A stretch of 64,000 nt of DNA from Hyphomicrobiales bacterium (GTDB taxonomy: Bacteria > Pseudomonadota > Alphaproteobacteria > Rhizobiales > Rhodobiaceae), in assembly GCA_002869065.1 (NCBI GenBank), contig PKTR01000001.1, positions 425,118-489,117 on the forward strand, written 5' to 3'. A program made the translations under genes and the position numbers. A model generated the notes under the pieces. That model was not told the DNA's origin. It worked only from the letters and a program-made list of their open reading frames with translations, and did no database searches. Below are positions 34,751-45,316 of this stretch, in pieces. Each line of letters starts with the position of its first letter. Position 1 is the stretch's first letter.

Positions 34751-36169
34751 ATGAAGGGGGGGCATGCTGTCGTGCTGGATCGGGTCGGCGCGCCGAGTGC
34801 GCAGTTCAAGGCTTTGTGTGAAGTCTACTCAGTGTCGCCAGGCGACTTCGTGGATGAGTCACGTCGTGTTCTCGAACGGGCTCAAACGCCGCACGACACA
34901 TCAGGTGCTCCCTGTGGCCTTCGGCTTCTGAACTCCGGCGAATTCGAACCTGTTCAAGCTGCTGCTGCCGGAAACATGCGCAATGTCGTATTCAACGAAG
35001 AAGTCGCGTTGACCTTCAAATCCCGTTTTGGCGAGACACCGACGCCGTCCGAACTCGAACTCCTGATTGCGCTGCTGTGTGGTCAGAGCCTTGCGGAGTA
35101 CAGCGATTCCACAGGCGTTTCTTACGGCACACGGCGCAATCAACTTGCGGCATTGCGCGAGAAGGCGGGCCTTAAACGGCAAGGCGATCTCGTGACGGTC
35201 ATGTCGGTCATCCTTGCCAACTTCATCCACGGAAAAGCCGGCAAAGAACCTGCATCGCATTCCCTGTTGTCCAAGTATTTGGAAAGGCACTATAAATCTG
35301 ATTACCGTCTTCATTTTCCCGAAGTTGAAAGTGGGCGCCGCCTGCTGGTCGCAGATCTCGGACCTCTCGACGGGCGTCCAGTACTATTCATGCATTCGGG
35401 CTTCTTCCCGCTTCTGCCGATGCCGCACCAGGCCGACGTCTTGCGTCGTCACGGTGTCCGCGTTTTCACGCCAATCCGGCCGGGGTATTTCTTTGTCCCC
35501 TCGACGTCCGAGGAGCCATTTGAGTCACTAACTGACTTCGTCGAGGACGTTGCAAGTTTCCTCATGGTCTTCAATCAGATGGGCACGCCGATCCTATCGC
35601 AGACCTATGGGGTTGTGGGGAGCTTGATGTTGGCTCGGGTGCTCGGATCGACGGCACCCAGAATTGTATTGAGCGCGCCGCAATACTCACCCGACACTGG
35701 GCACGAACGGATAAACAAACACCATAAAGGTTGGATCAAGCTTTGCCGCAGTTTCCCGCGATTGGTCAGTCCGGCGGTGTGGATGTTGGCGAAAAGCATG
35801 GATGCGCCAGAGAAATTTCGCCGAGGATTCAAAAAAACCTATGCTGAAAGCCCACCAGATCTGTCACTGATTGAGCCACTGGAGTTACAGCCCTGGTTCG
35901 ATGAGCTTATTCATCTCATGTTGATGGGGAATTTTGTCGGGTTTCGCAACGACCTGATTGCTGCTCACGAGGATTGGCCCGCTTGGTTGTCGGACCTGCC
36001 AAACGATATTCGAATTGTCTACGGTGCCCACGACCCGTATTCCAATCACGTTGAAATCCTCGAACGCTTGCGAACGGGCGGCGCCGACATCGAAATTGTC
36101 GATGAATTCGGACAGAATTCGGGGATTTTCCATCCAGAACGGTTGTTTGCAAAAGTCTTCGGTGACTAG
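34751..36169 (+). CDS. LuxR-type HTH fused to an alpha/beta-hydrolase fold
   Basis: 472 residues. Residues about 95-152 read as a LuxR/GerE-type helix-turn-helix: TPTPSELELLIALLCGQSLA, then a recognition-helix region GVSYGTRRNQLAALREKAGL and KRQGDLVTVM. Residues about 205-472 are an alpha/beta-hydrolase fold: PVLFMHSGFFP, TPIRPGYF, then ILSQTYGVVGSLMLARVL at the nucleophile elbow, YGAHDPY with an acid at Asp428 and GIFHPERLF with His461. The expected G-x-S-x-G is S-Q-T-Y-G, so Thr285 stands where the catalytic Ser should be. The protein could be a regulator whose hydrolase fold binds a small molecule. It is divergent from the DM9-MBL genes, its likely target. The first 90 residues match nothing I recognise. 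Confidence 0.78.
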   Translation: MKGGHAVVLDRVGAPSAQFKALCEVYSVSPGDFVDESRRVLERAQTPHDTSGAPCGLRLLNSGEFEPVQAAAAGNMRNVVFNEEVALTFKSRFGETPTPSELELLIALLCGQSLAEYSDSTGVSYGTRRNQLAALREKAGLKRQGDLVTVMSVILANFIHGKAGKEPASHSLLSKYLERHYKSDYRLHFPEVESGRRLLVADLGPLDGRPVLFMHSGFFPLLPMPHQADVLRRHGVRVFTPIRPGYFFVPSTSEEPFESLTDFVEDVASFLMVFNQMGTPILSQTYGVVGSLMLARVLGSTAPRIVLSAPQYSPDTGHERINKHHKGWIKLCRSFPRLVSPAVWMLAKSMDAPEKFRRGFKKTYAESPPDLSLIEPLELQPWFDELIHLMLMGNFVGFRNDLIAAHEDWPAWLSDLPNDIRIVYGAHDPYSNHVEILERLRTGGADIEIVDEFGQNSGIFHPERLFAKVFGD

Positions 36170-36207
36170 CGCCAGATTCGGCACATGACCTGCGTGATTG
36201 GCGAGCG

Positions 36208-36244
36208 AAAAAAAACGGCGCTCCACACTTGGTGAAGCGCCGTT
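36208..36244 (-). terminator. Rho-independent terminator after katG
   Basis: AACGGCGCT (36214-36222) and AGCGCCGTT (36236-36244) form a 9-bp stem. On the minus strand it is followed by a run of eight T (A-run 36208-36215), so it ends the katG transcript. Confidence 0.88.
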
Positions 36245-36282
36245 GCCTAATTCGTGGTGCTGCGTGCTCGGCAAAATACGCC

Positions 36283-38671
<2,389 letters not shown>

Positions 38672-39583
38672 ATGATAAATATCACTCTGAAACAACTCCG
38701 CTATTTCGATTCTCTGGCGTCGGAAGGCCATTTCAAACGGGCGGCCGAACTGTGCGCGATCTCGCAGCCGGCCCTGTCGATGCAGATCAAGGAGCTGGAA
38801 GACGTGCTAGGTGCGGCGCTGTTCGAACGCAGCGCCCGCCAGGTGCGGTTGACCGCCTTTGGCGAAAAGATCGCGGGACGAGTCGAGGAGATTCTGCGAT
38901 CCGTCGATGAGCTGGGGGACTTCGCCCGCGCGTCGCGCGGCCTGCTATCGGGAAGCCTGCGGATCGGCGTCATTCCCACGATCGCGCCGTATCTCCTGCC
39001 GACGGTGATCGGCAATCTCCGTGCCGCCTTCGAGGGAGTCGATATCCACGTGCGAGAGACGTTGACGTCGAAACTTGTGCAGGAACTTCTCGACGGGCGC
39101 ATCGATACGGCCATTGTCGCTCTGCCGGTATCCGAGCCGAACCTGACGGAGGTCGCGCTGTTCACGGAAGACTTCGTCCTGGTGCGCCCGGCGGCGGATG
39201 AGGGCCAACCCGTCCCGGAACCGGCGGCGCTGCGGGACATGCACCTGCTGCTTCTGGAAGAGGGGCATTGCTTCCGCGATCAGGCGTTGACCTTCTGCGA
39301 CCTGAAGCCGACCCCGCCGCGCGCGGGGCTGGACGGCAGTTCGCTGTCCACGCTCGTTCAGATGGTGGGCGCCGGCATTGGCGTCACGCTCATTCCCGAA
39401 ATGGCAGTCGGCGTCGAAACCCGATCGGCGCCGGTGTCGATCGCGCGCTTTGCAAGCCCGACGCCGTCTCGAACCGTGGGAATGGTCTGGCGCAAGTCCA
39501 ACCCGCTTGCCGAACAGCTCATGCAGGTCGCCGAAATTGTTCGCCAATCGGCCGAGACGCAAGGTGCCGCGCGGAGCCACTGA
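38672..39583 (+). CDS. oxyR: LysR-family peroxide sensor OxyR
   Basis: 303 residues. The N-terminal winged HTH has the LysR signature (LKQLRYFDSLASEGHFKRAA then CAISQPALSMQIKELEDVLG), and a periplasmic-binding-like effector domain follows. The redox pair is clear in LEEGHCFRDQALTFCDL: Cys200 and Cys209, matching the Cys199/Cys208 spacing of the E. coli protein, with the preceding His. Peroxide should oxidise these to a disulfide and switch the tetramer to its activating form. It is divergent from katG, the usual target. The start ATG at 38672 has no clear Shine-Dalgarno sequence, which might mean low translation or a different start. Confidence 0.95.
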   Translation: MINITLKQLRYFDSLASEGHFKRAAELCAISQPALSMQIKELEDVLGAALFERSARQVRLTAFGEKIAGRVEEILRSVDELGDFARASRGLLSGSLRIGVIPTIAPYLLPTVIGNLRAAFEGVDIHVRETLTSKLVQELLDGRIDTAIVALPVSEPNLTEVALFTEDFVLVRPAADEGQPVPEPAALRDMHLLLLEEGHCFRDQALTFCDLKPTPPRAGLDGSSLSTLVQMVGAGIGVTLIPEMAVGVETRSAPVSIARFASPTPSRTVGMVWRKSNPLAEQLMQVAEIVRQSAETQGAARSH

Positions 39584-39724
39584 CCAGCGCGCTCGTAACG
39601 GATCGATGATGAAGCGATGGGATGCCAAGTCGGACAAGTGTCCGATGTGCGGATGACGCGTACGTCTTACCTATCGAGGTGACGGGGCGACCGGCGCAAT
39701 CAATATGAAGAAAAGCGCCTGGTT

Positions 39725-39731
39725 GAGAGGA
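39725..39731 (+). promoter_or_regulatory. ribosome binding site deciding the start of RTX gene D
   Basis: GAGAGGA stands 6 bases before the ATG at 39738. The earlier in-frame ATG at 39705 has no such site and would add 11 residues unlike the start of any relative. Confidence 0.65.
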
Positions 39732-39737
39732 ACCACC

Positions 39738-41423
39738 ATGACAACCATCATCGGTACGGCTGCTGACGAAACACTGGACGGCGGAGTAGACGGAGACAAC
39801 ATCCGCGGCGACAGCGGGCACGACCTCATCCGAGGATTTCAGGGCAACGACACGCTTCTCGGCGAAGTCGGCGAGGACACGTTGCGCGGCGGCAACGGTG
39901 ACGACACCCTGTGGGGCGGGCTCGGCCATGACAGCATGGTCGGCGGCCTGGGCAACGATCTTTTCGTGATCCAGAACAACAGCGGCAACGACACGATCAA
40001 CGGCGCCGACGGAATCGATCACCTGAACCTGGAGAATCTTTTCGGCACCGGCGTTACCGTCGATCTGGACATCGGCGAGGGTGCGTCCTTCGTCAACGGG
40101 ACCGCGATGACGCTGAGCTCGATTGAGGTCGTGACCGGCACGGACACTTTCGATCTCCTGTTTGGCAGCAGCGCCAACGAAACCCTCAATGGCGGACTTG
40201 GCGATGACCGGGTTTTCGGCCGTGGCGGGCGCGATCTGCTGACGTCCGATGGCGGTGCCTCCGATTTGTTCGGTGGTGCCGGCAACGATACGCTGGCGGG
40301 TAGTGGCGCTCTCAATGAAGAACTCGATGGAGGCACCGGTAACGACCAGTTTCTGCTGACCAACGAGGTGCCGTACTACCTCAGCGCCTTCGACGGCGGT
40401 GAAGGAACGGACAAGCTCTACGTCCAGAAGATCAACGATGGCGTCATCAGTGTCCTTTCGAGCGACATCACGTCGGTGGAGCGGATCGTGTTCGCGCCGA
40501 TCCCCGAAGGCCTGTTTCCGATCGCCACGCTCTCGATGCGCAATTTGTCCGAAGCGCTGAGCGAGCCGATGGAGGTGAAGGGGCTGGGTGGCGGCGCGTC
40601 AACATTCGTGGTCGGGTTCTCCGAAGCGACGCACAGCATCACCATGAGTTTCACCGACTGGACCTTCACCAATTGGTCCGACCATGCCTTCCAGCTTTAC
40701 GGCTCGGAGCACGGCGACACGCTCACCGGTGCCAACGTCGCGACCATCATGCACGGCGAGGGTGGCAATGACATTCTCGGCGGACGTTTCGGAGACGACG
40801 TCATCTACGGCGACGAAGGCGGCGACACGCTTGCCGGTCTCGACGGCGACGACAGCCTCCACGGCAATGAAGGGCGCGACTTCATCCTCGGAGACAACGG
40901 CGATGATTTCATCACCGGCGGGGCCGGCCGCGACACGCTGTACGGCAACAACGGCAACGATGAAATGTACGGCGGCAACTACGCCGATGAACTCCTTGGG
41001 CACAGCGGCGATGACACCATGAAGGGTGGTCACGGCCCAGACGTCATGTCAGGCGGTATCAACAACGATCTGATCTATGGCGGCACCCGGAACGACGTTC
41101 TCGATGGCGATGGCGGTGCGGATCTGATTTACGGCCAGAAAGGCCGGGATACGCTGAATGGCGGCGAGGGCAACGACACCCTCTATGGCGGCCCGGGCAA
41201 CGATACCTACGAGTTCTCGCTCAACCATGGCGATGACAGTATCGGCGGCTTCAAGACCAAGGGTACGAATGTGATCGATCTGACCGAGCTTGGCCTGTCG
41301 GGCTTCAGCGACCTGATCATCACCGCGGACGGGGCTCGCACCATCGTCGATACCGGCGAGGGGACGATCACCCTGCACAACACAGCGGTCGCCGACGTTT
41401 CCGCCGCCGACTTCCTGTTCTAG
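39738..41423 (+). CDS. RTX protein D: hemolysin-type Ca-binding repeat protein
   Basis: 561 residues with no Sec signal. It opens MTTIIGTAADETLDGG and has two blocks of RTX nonapeptides (about 10-90 and 325-485, of GNDTLxGG and GDDxIxGG type). Between them lies a non-repeat region (about 175-320) holding a serralysin-like ENLFGTGVTVDLDIGEG spacer and a segment (LSMRNLSEALSEPMEVKGLG) that I do not recognise. The C-terminus (DTYEFSLNHGDDSIGGFKTK to VSAADFLF) is a more distant version of the region in A, B, C and E. It ends in F rather than I, the D-F-L-hydrophobic tail typical of type I secretion substrates. It is followed by a GC-rich hairpin and stands between oxyR and a LuxR-type regulator. 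Confidence 0.87.
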   Translation: MTTIIGTAADETLDGGVDGDNIRGDSGHDLIRGFQGNDTLLGEVGEDTLRGGNGDDTLWGGLGHDSMVGGLGNDLFVIQNNSGNDTINGADGIDHLNLENLFGTGVTVDLDIGEGASFVNGTAMTLSSIEVVTGTDTFDLLFGSSANETLNGGLGDDRVFGRGGRDLLTSDGGASDLFGGAGNDTLAGSGALNEELDGGTGNDQFLLTNEVPYYLSAFDGGEGTDKLYVQKINDGVISVLSSDITSVERIVFAPIPEGLFPIATLSMRNLSEALSEPMEVKGLGGGASTFVVGFSEATHSITMSFTDWTFTNWSDHAFQLYGSEHGDTLTGANVATIMHGEGGNDILGGRFGDDVIYGDEGGDTLAGLDGDDSLHGNEGRDFILGDNGDDFITGGAGRDTLYGNNGNDEMYGGNYADELLGHSGDDTMKGGHGPDVMSGGINNDLIYGGTRNDVLDGDGGADLIYGQKGRDTLNGGEGNDTLYGGPGNDTYEFSLNHGDDSIGGFKTKGTNVIDLTELGLSGFSDLIITADGARTIVDTGEGTITLHNTAVADVSAADFLF

Positions 41424-41454
41424 CGCAACGTACCGGCTCCTGTTTTTATGGCGA

Positions 41455-41488
41455 AAGGCCGTCCGGACCTTCCTGTCCGGGCGGCCTT
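41455..41488 (+). terminator. hairpin terminator after RTX gene D
   Basis: AAGGCCGTCCGGAC (41455-41468) and GTCCGGGCGGCCTT (41475-41488) pair over 14 positions with one mismatch and a 6-base loop. The T-run after it is weak. Confidence 0.7.
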
Positions 41489-41699
41489 GTCGTTCCCGTG
41501 TGTCCACCTGTCGAAACCTCACGCGGTCGAAGAGAAAACACCCCCCGGGAGCACGCATACAGCGTATCTGCGGCCCGATATCGGACGTGCGCAAGAGTAA
41601 CGGTTCGACTAACCAACGCTGTTGATAGACATATCGAAGAGCGAATATTTCCTTTGCGATGTGCTATGAGGTCCGGGGTGACGAACCCGAACGAATGAC

Positions 41700-42854
41700 T
41701 TGTGGCACTGCGAGGCCGGCGGTTTGCATTTCGACGACATCATGCGCGTGCTCCACGCGATCTATGACGCCGCAGCCGTTGGAGAAGGCTGGCAGGACGT
41801 CCTCGTCGAGATTGCCGACCTCACCCGCACGGAGAACGCCGCTCTCGTGCTGGTCGATCCGAGCGCCGGGCTGTCATCGGTCGTGGCGCCGCGCGCCGAC
41901 CCCGATCTGGCTGTGCGCTATTCGCAGTTCTGGTGGCAGAAAGACCCGACCGCTCAGGCGACCGCTGAAACGCCGGTCGGTGTCCTCACCACCTTGCAGG
42001 ACACCGGGCGCGAGCGTTTCTTTTCCAGCGAGTTCTACAACGATTTCTGGCGCAATTCGGGTCTCGGCGCGGAGAGGATCGCGGCCAATCTGTTCACCGA
42101 CGAGGGGGCGTTCGCCAGTTTCGTCTTGCAGGCGTCCTGTCGGAACGACGAGATCGACGAAGATGCGCTGCGTGCGATGCAGGTCCTCGTGCCGCATCTG
42201 GTGCGGGCCGCGAACATCCAGCGGCGCATGAACCAGCTTTATTATCAGCATGATCTGGCGAGAGCCGCGGCCGGAACGCCCGGGGTTGGCGCGCTTCTCG
42301 TTGATGATCGGGCACGTCTCATTTTTGCCGATGAGACAGGAGAGACGGTACTGCGCGCGCGCGACGATCTCATCCTCGATCACGGCACGATCCGGTTCGG
42401 GCTCAACGCCGACACCGTCAGGCTGCACAGGCTGGTGGCATCCTGTAGCGGGGACGCTCCGGTCGGCGTTCGCGGCGGGAACATGACAACGACCGCGGTG
42501 CCGGGCAGTGAACCGCTTAGCCTGGATGTGCTGCCCTATCACGGCGAGATGAACCGCAGCGGGTTCCACCCCGTATCGAGCACGCCACCGGCGGCAATCG
42601 TTCTGGTCGGCGATCGCGCCCAAAAACAGGCAGCCGCCCGGGGTTTGTTGCAGCAGCAATATGGGCTGACGCCGGCCGAGTGCAGCTTTGCTCTCGAAAT
42701 CGTCAAGGCCGATGGTCGTAAGGCGGCCGCCGAGCGTCTCGGCATTTCCCTGTCCACGGCACGCACCCATTTGAGCCGGGTATTCGAAAAGACCGGCGTC
42801 AATCGCCAGGCCGAACTGGTGCGCCTTCTGTCGGCACAGGGTATTGAAATATAA
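41700..42854 (+). CDS. LuxR-family transcriptional regulator with N-terminal sensor-like domain
   Basis: About 384 residues. The last 65 are a LuxR HTH: YGLTPAECSFALEIVKADGR, then AAERLGISLSTARTHLSRVF and EKTGVNRQAELVRLL. The N-terminal part (IYDAAAVGEGWQDVLVEIAD onward) is a PAS/GAF-like region typical of alphaproteobacterial regulators of unknown signal; a second PAS-like stretch follows (GALLVDDRARLIFADETGE). It lacks the autoinducer-binding signature W-x3-Y-D, so it is not a clear quorum regulator. The start is uncertain: TTG 41700, TTG 41724 (with GAGG 7 bases upstream) and ATG 41742 are all in frame. It follows RTX gene D, and that gene or the downstream transporter genes are plausible targets. 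Confidence 0.85.
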   Translation: MWHCEAGGLHFDDIMRVLHAIYDAAAVGEGWQDVLVEIADLTRTENAALVLVDPSAGLSSVVAPRADPDLAVRYSQFWWQKDPTAQATAETPVGVLTTLQDTGRERFFSSEFYNDFWRNSGLGAERIAANLFTDEGAFASFVLQASCRNDEIDEDALRAMQVLVPHLVRAANIQRRMNQLYYQHDLARAAAGTPGVGALLVDDRARLIFADETGETVLRARDDLILDHGTIRFGLNADTVRLHRLVASCSGDAPVGVRGGNMTTTAVPGSEPLSLDVLPYHGEMNRSGFHPVSSTPPAAIVLVGDRAQKQAAARGLLQQQYGLTPAECSFALEIVKADGRKAAAERLGISLSTARTHLSRVFEKTGVNRQAELVRLLSAQGIEI

Positions 42855-43148
42855 TCGTATTTTCGGCCTCAATCTGAATTCCGCGATGAGCTTCTCGAGG
42901 CGGCGTTGGCGAGGCCTGCAACGCCCGAGAGGGCGATGTTTCTGTCCGGGTACGAGACTCCCCGCTGATACGTATTGCGAATAGCAACGCGCGCGGAACC
43001 GCATTACGCAGTGAATTGAGGTCGTGGCAATCGCAGGAAGTGCCAACGCCGTTGCAGTATTCGAGGCAACGGCTCGCACGGTTTGGGGCCTGAACGAAAA
43101 GCCACGGCTCACTGGTGGAAACACGAAACCAAGGGGGAGGGGGACGCA
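42855..43148. other. intergenic region upstream of the transporter operon
   Basis: About 290 bases with no convincing gene. It should hold the promoter for the DUF4212-symporter operon. A strong GGGGGAGGGGG ribosome site lies just before the ATG at 43149. No clear palindromic operator was seen. Confidence 0.4.
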
Positions 43149-43409
43149 ATGTCCGACAACTCATCCAATAACGCATATTGGTCCGCCAATCTGCGCCTTA
43201 TCGTGATCAGCCTCGTTATCTGGGCGCTGGTCTCGTTCGGGTTCGGCATCCTGCTGCGCCCGATGCTGAGCGGCATCGCCGTCGGCGGAACCGATCTGGG
43301 CTTCTGGTTTGCCCAGCAGGGTTCGATCCTTGTCTTCCTGGCGCTGATCTTCTTCTACGCCTGGCGGATGAACCGGCTCGATCGCAAGCACGGCGTTGAC
43401 GAAGAATAG
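43149..43409 (+). CDS. DUF4212 small subunit of a sodium:solute symporter
   Basis: 86 residues with two membrane helices (LIVISLVIWALVSFGFGILL and FWFAQQGSILVFLALIFFYA), ending in a charged tail (RMNRLDRKHGVDEE). This is the DUF4212 family, found directly before VC2705-type sodium:solute symporters and presumed to be their small subunit in the inner membrane. The true start is ATG 43149 with a strong G-rich Shine-Dalgarno sequence; the frame is open further upstream without support. It lies 14 bases before the symporter gene. Confidence 0.92.
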   Translation: MSDNSSNNAYWSANLRLIVISLVIWALVSFGFGILLRPMLSGIAVGGTDLGFWFAQQGSILVFLALIFFYAWRMNRLDRKHGVDEE

Positions 43410-43423
43410 GGGCGCTTGGACCA

Positions 43424-45211
43424 ATGGATCAGTTTACAATCAATCTGCTGTTCGTCGGCGGCTCGTTTGCGCTCTACATCGCGATTGCGATCTGGGCACG
43501 CGCCGGTTCGACGTCTGAATTCTACGCCGCCGGTCGCGGCGTTCACCCGGTCACCAACGGTATGGCGACTGCGGCCGACTGGATGTCGGCTGCCTCGTTC
43601 ATCTCGATGGCTGGCCTCATCGCCTTCACCGGCTACGACAACTCGTCGTTCCTGATGGGCTGGACCGGTGGCTACGTGCTGCTGGCGCTGCTGCTTGCGC
43701 CGTATCTGCGCAAGTTCGGCAAGTACACCGTGTCCGAGTTCATCGGCGACCGCTTCTACAGCCAGACCGCCCGCATCGTCGCGGTGGTCTGCCTGATCGT
43801 CGCCTCGGTGACCTACGTTATCGGTCAGATGACCGGCGTTGGCGTGGCCTTCGGCCGCTTCCTTGAAGTCGACAACACCACCGGCCTCCTGATCGGTGCC
43901 GCGGTCGTCTTCGCCTACGCCGTGTTCGGCGGCATGAAGGGCGTCACCTACACCCAGGTGGCCCAGTATGTCGTGCTCATCACCGCCTACACCATCCCGG
44001 CGATCTTCATCTCGATGCAGCTCACCGGCGACGCCATCCCGGCGCTCGGCCTGTTCGGCGATCACGTTGCCTCGGGCGAGCCGCTGCTGGCCAAGCTCGA
44101 CGCGGTCGTCAAGGAACTCGGCTTCAATGAGTACACGGCGCACTACGGCGACACCTTCAACATGGTGCTGTTCACGCTGTCGCTGATGATCGGCACCGCC
44201 GGTCTGCCGCACGTGATCATGCGCTTCTTCACCGTGCCGCGCGTCTCCGACGCCCGTTGGTCCGCCGGCTGGGCACTGGTCTTCATCGCCCTCCTTTACC
44301 TGACGGCTCCCGCGGTCGGCGCGATGGCCCGTCTCAACATCACCGAAATGATGTGGCCGAACGGCGGCATCCAGGGTGGTGCCGTGACGGTCCAGCAGAT
44401 CAATGAGGACGAGCGTTACGACTGGATGGCCACCTGGCAGAAGACCGGTCTCCTCGATTGGGAAGACAAGAACGGCGACGGCAAGATCCAGTACTACAAC
44501 GACAAGAATGCCGACATGCAGGCGCTTGCCGCTGAAAAGGGCTGGACCGGTAACGAGCTGACCAAGTTCAACCGTGACATCCTGGTTCTGGCCAATCCGG
44601 AAATCGCCAACCTGCCGGGTTGGGTGATCGGTCTGGTCGCGGCCGGTGGTCTTGCTGCCGCTCTGTCGACCGCTGCCGGTCTCTTGCTCGCGATCTCGTC
44701 GGCGGTCTCGCACGACCTGATCAAGGGCGCGATCAACCGGAATATCTCGGAAAAGGGCGAGCTGATGTCAGCGCGGATAGCCATGGCGGTTGCGATTGTC
44801 GTCGCCACCTACCTTGGCCTGAACCCACCAGGGTTTGCCGCACAGACGGTGGCGCTCGCCTTCGGACTTGCGGCGGCCTCGATATTCCCCGCGTTGATGA
44901 TGGGTATCTTCTCGACCCGCATCAACCGCGCGGGTGCCGTGGCCGGTATGCTGTCAGGTCTGACCGTGACGCTGGTCTACATCTTCCTGCACAAGGGTTG
45001 GCTGTTCATTCCGGGCACCAACAGCTTCACCGACGCAGCGCCGCTGCTCGGCACCATCAAGTCGACCTCGTTCGGCGCAGTCGGTGCCGTGGTGAACTTC
45101 GTCGTCGCCTACATCGTTTCGGGCATGACGAAGGAACTGCCGGAAGACATCAAGGAACTGGTGCGCAGCGTGCGTATTCCGCGTGGTGCGGGTTCCGCGC
45201 AGAGCCACTGA
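43424..45211 (+). CDS. sodium:solute symporter (VC2705/ActP-like, probable acetate or short-chain acid uptake)
   Basis: 595 residues with about 13 membrane helices. The SSS-family signature region is visible in FYAAGRGVHPVTNGMATAAD, then WMSAASFISMAGLIAFTGYD and GGYVLLALLLAPYLRKFGKY. A loop insertion near residues 345-385 has an EF-hand-like DKNGDGKIQYYN segment, also present in relatives of this subfamily as I recall them. Pairing with DUF4212 places it in the VC2705 group rather than classic ActP. Acetate or another carboxylate driven by sodium is the likely substrate, but this is by family only. Two hairpins follow, the second with a T-run. Confidence 0.93.
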   Translation: MDQFTINLLFVGGSFALYIAIAIWARAGSTSEFYAAGRGVHPVTNGMATAADWMSAASFISMAGLIAFTGYDNSSFLMGWTGGYVLLALLLAPYLRKFGKYTVSEFIGDRFYSQTARIVAVVCLIVASVTYVIGQMTGVGVAFGRFLEVDNTTGLLIGAAVVFAYAVFGGMKGVTYTQVAQYVVLITAYTIPAIFISMQLTGDAIPALGLFGDHVASGEPLLAKLDAVVKELGFNEYTAHYGDTFNMVLFTLSLMIGTAGLPHVIMRFFTVPRVSDARWSAGWALVFIALLYLTAPAVGAMARLNITEMMWPNGGIQGGAVTVQQINEDERYDWMATWQKTGLLDWEDKNGDGKIQYYNDKNADMQALAAEKGWTGNELTKFNRDILVLANPEIANLPGWVIGLVAAGGLAAALSTAAGLLLAISSAVSHDLIKGAINRNISEKGELMSARIAMAVAIVVATYLGLNPPGFAAQTVALAFGLAAASIFPALMMGIFSTRINRAGAVAGMLSGLTVTLVYIFLHKGWLFIPGTNSFTDAAPLLGTIKSTSFGAVGAVVNFVVAYIVSGMTKELPEDIKELVRSVRIPRGAGSAQSH

Positions 45212-45220
45212 CATGGTTCC

Positions 45221-45292
45221 GGCGGGTGGGCGGATAAGCCCTCCCGCCACCTTGACACAGGTCCTGCCCGGTGCTGACTGGGCAGGACTTTT
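45221..45292 (+). terminator. tandem hairpins after the symporter gene
   Basis: The first stem pairs GGCGGGTGGGC (45221-45231) with GCCCTCCCGCC (45238-45248), one mismatch. The second pairs GTCCTGCCC (45261-45269) exactly with GGGCAGGAC (45280-45288) and is followed by TTTT. Together they look like a terminator that would partly isolate the symporter from the next gene. Confidence 0.85.
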
Positions 45293-45316
45293 CCGTTGAA
45301 TTTCAGGTCACTTGCC

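Noticed and set aside
44440-44530. EF-hand-like insertion in the symporter as evidence of calcium control
   Set aside because: The loop DKNGDGKIQYYN lacks the acidic residue at position 12, and similar insertions occur in this subfamily, so a calcium role is not supported by sequence alone.
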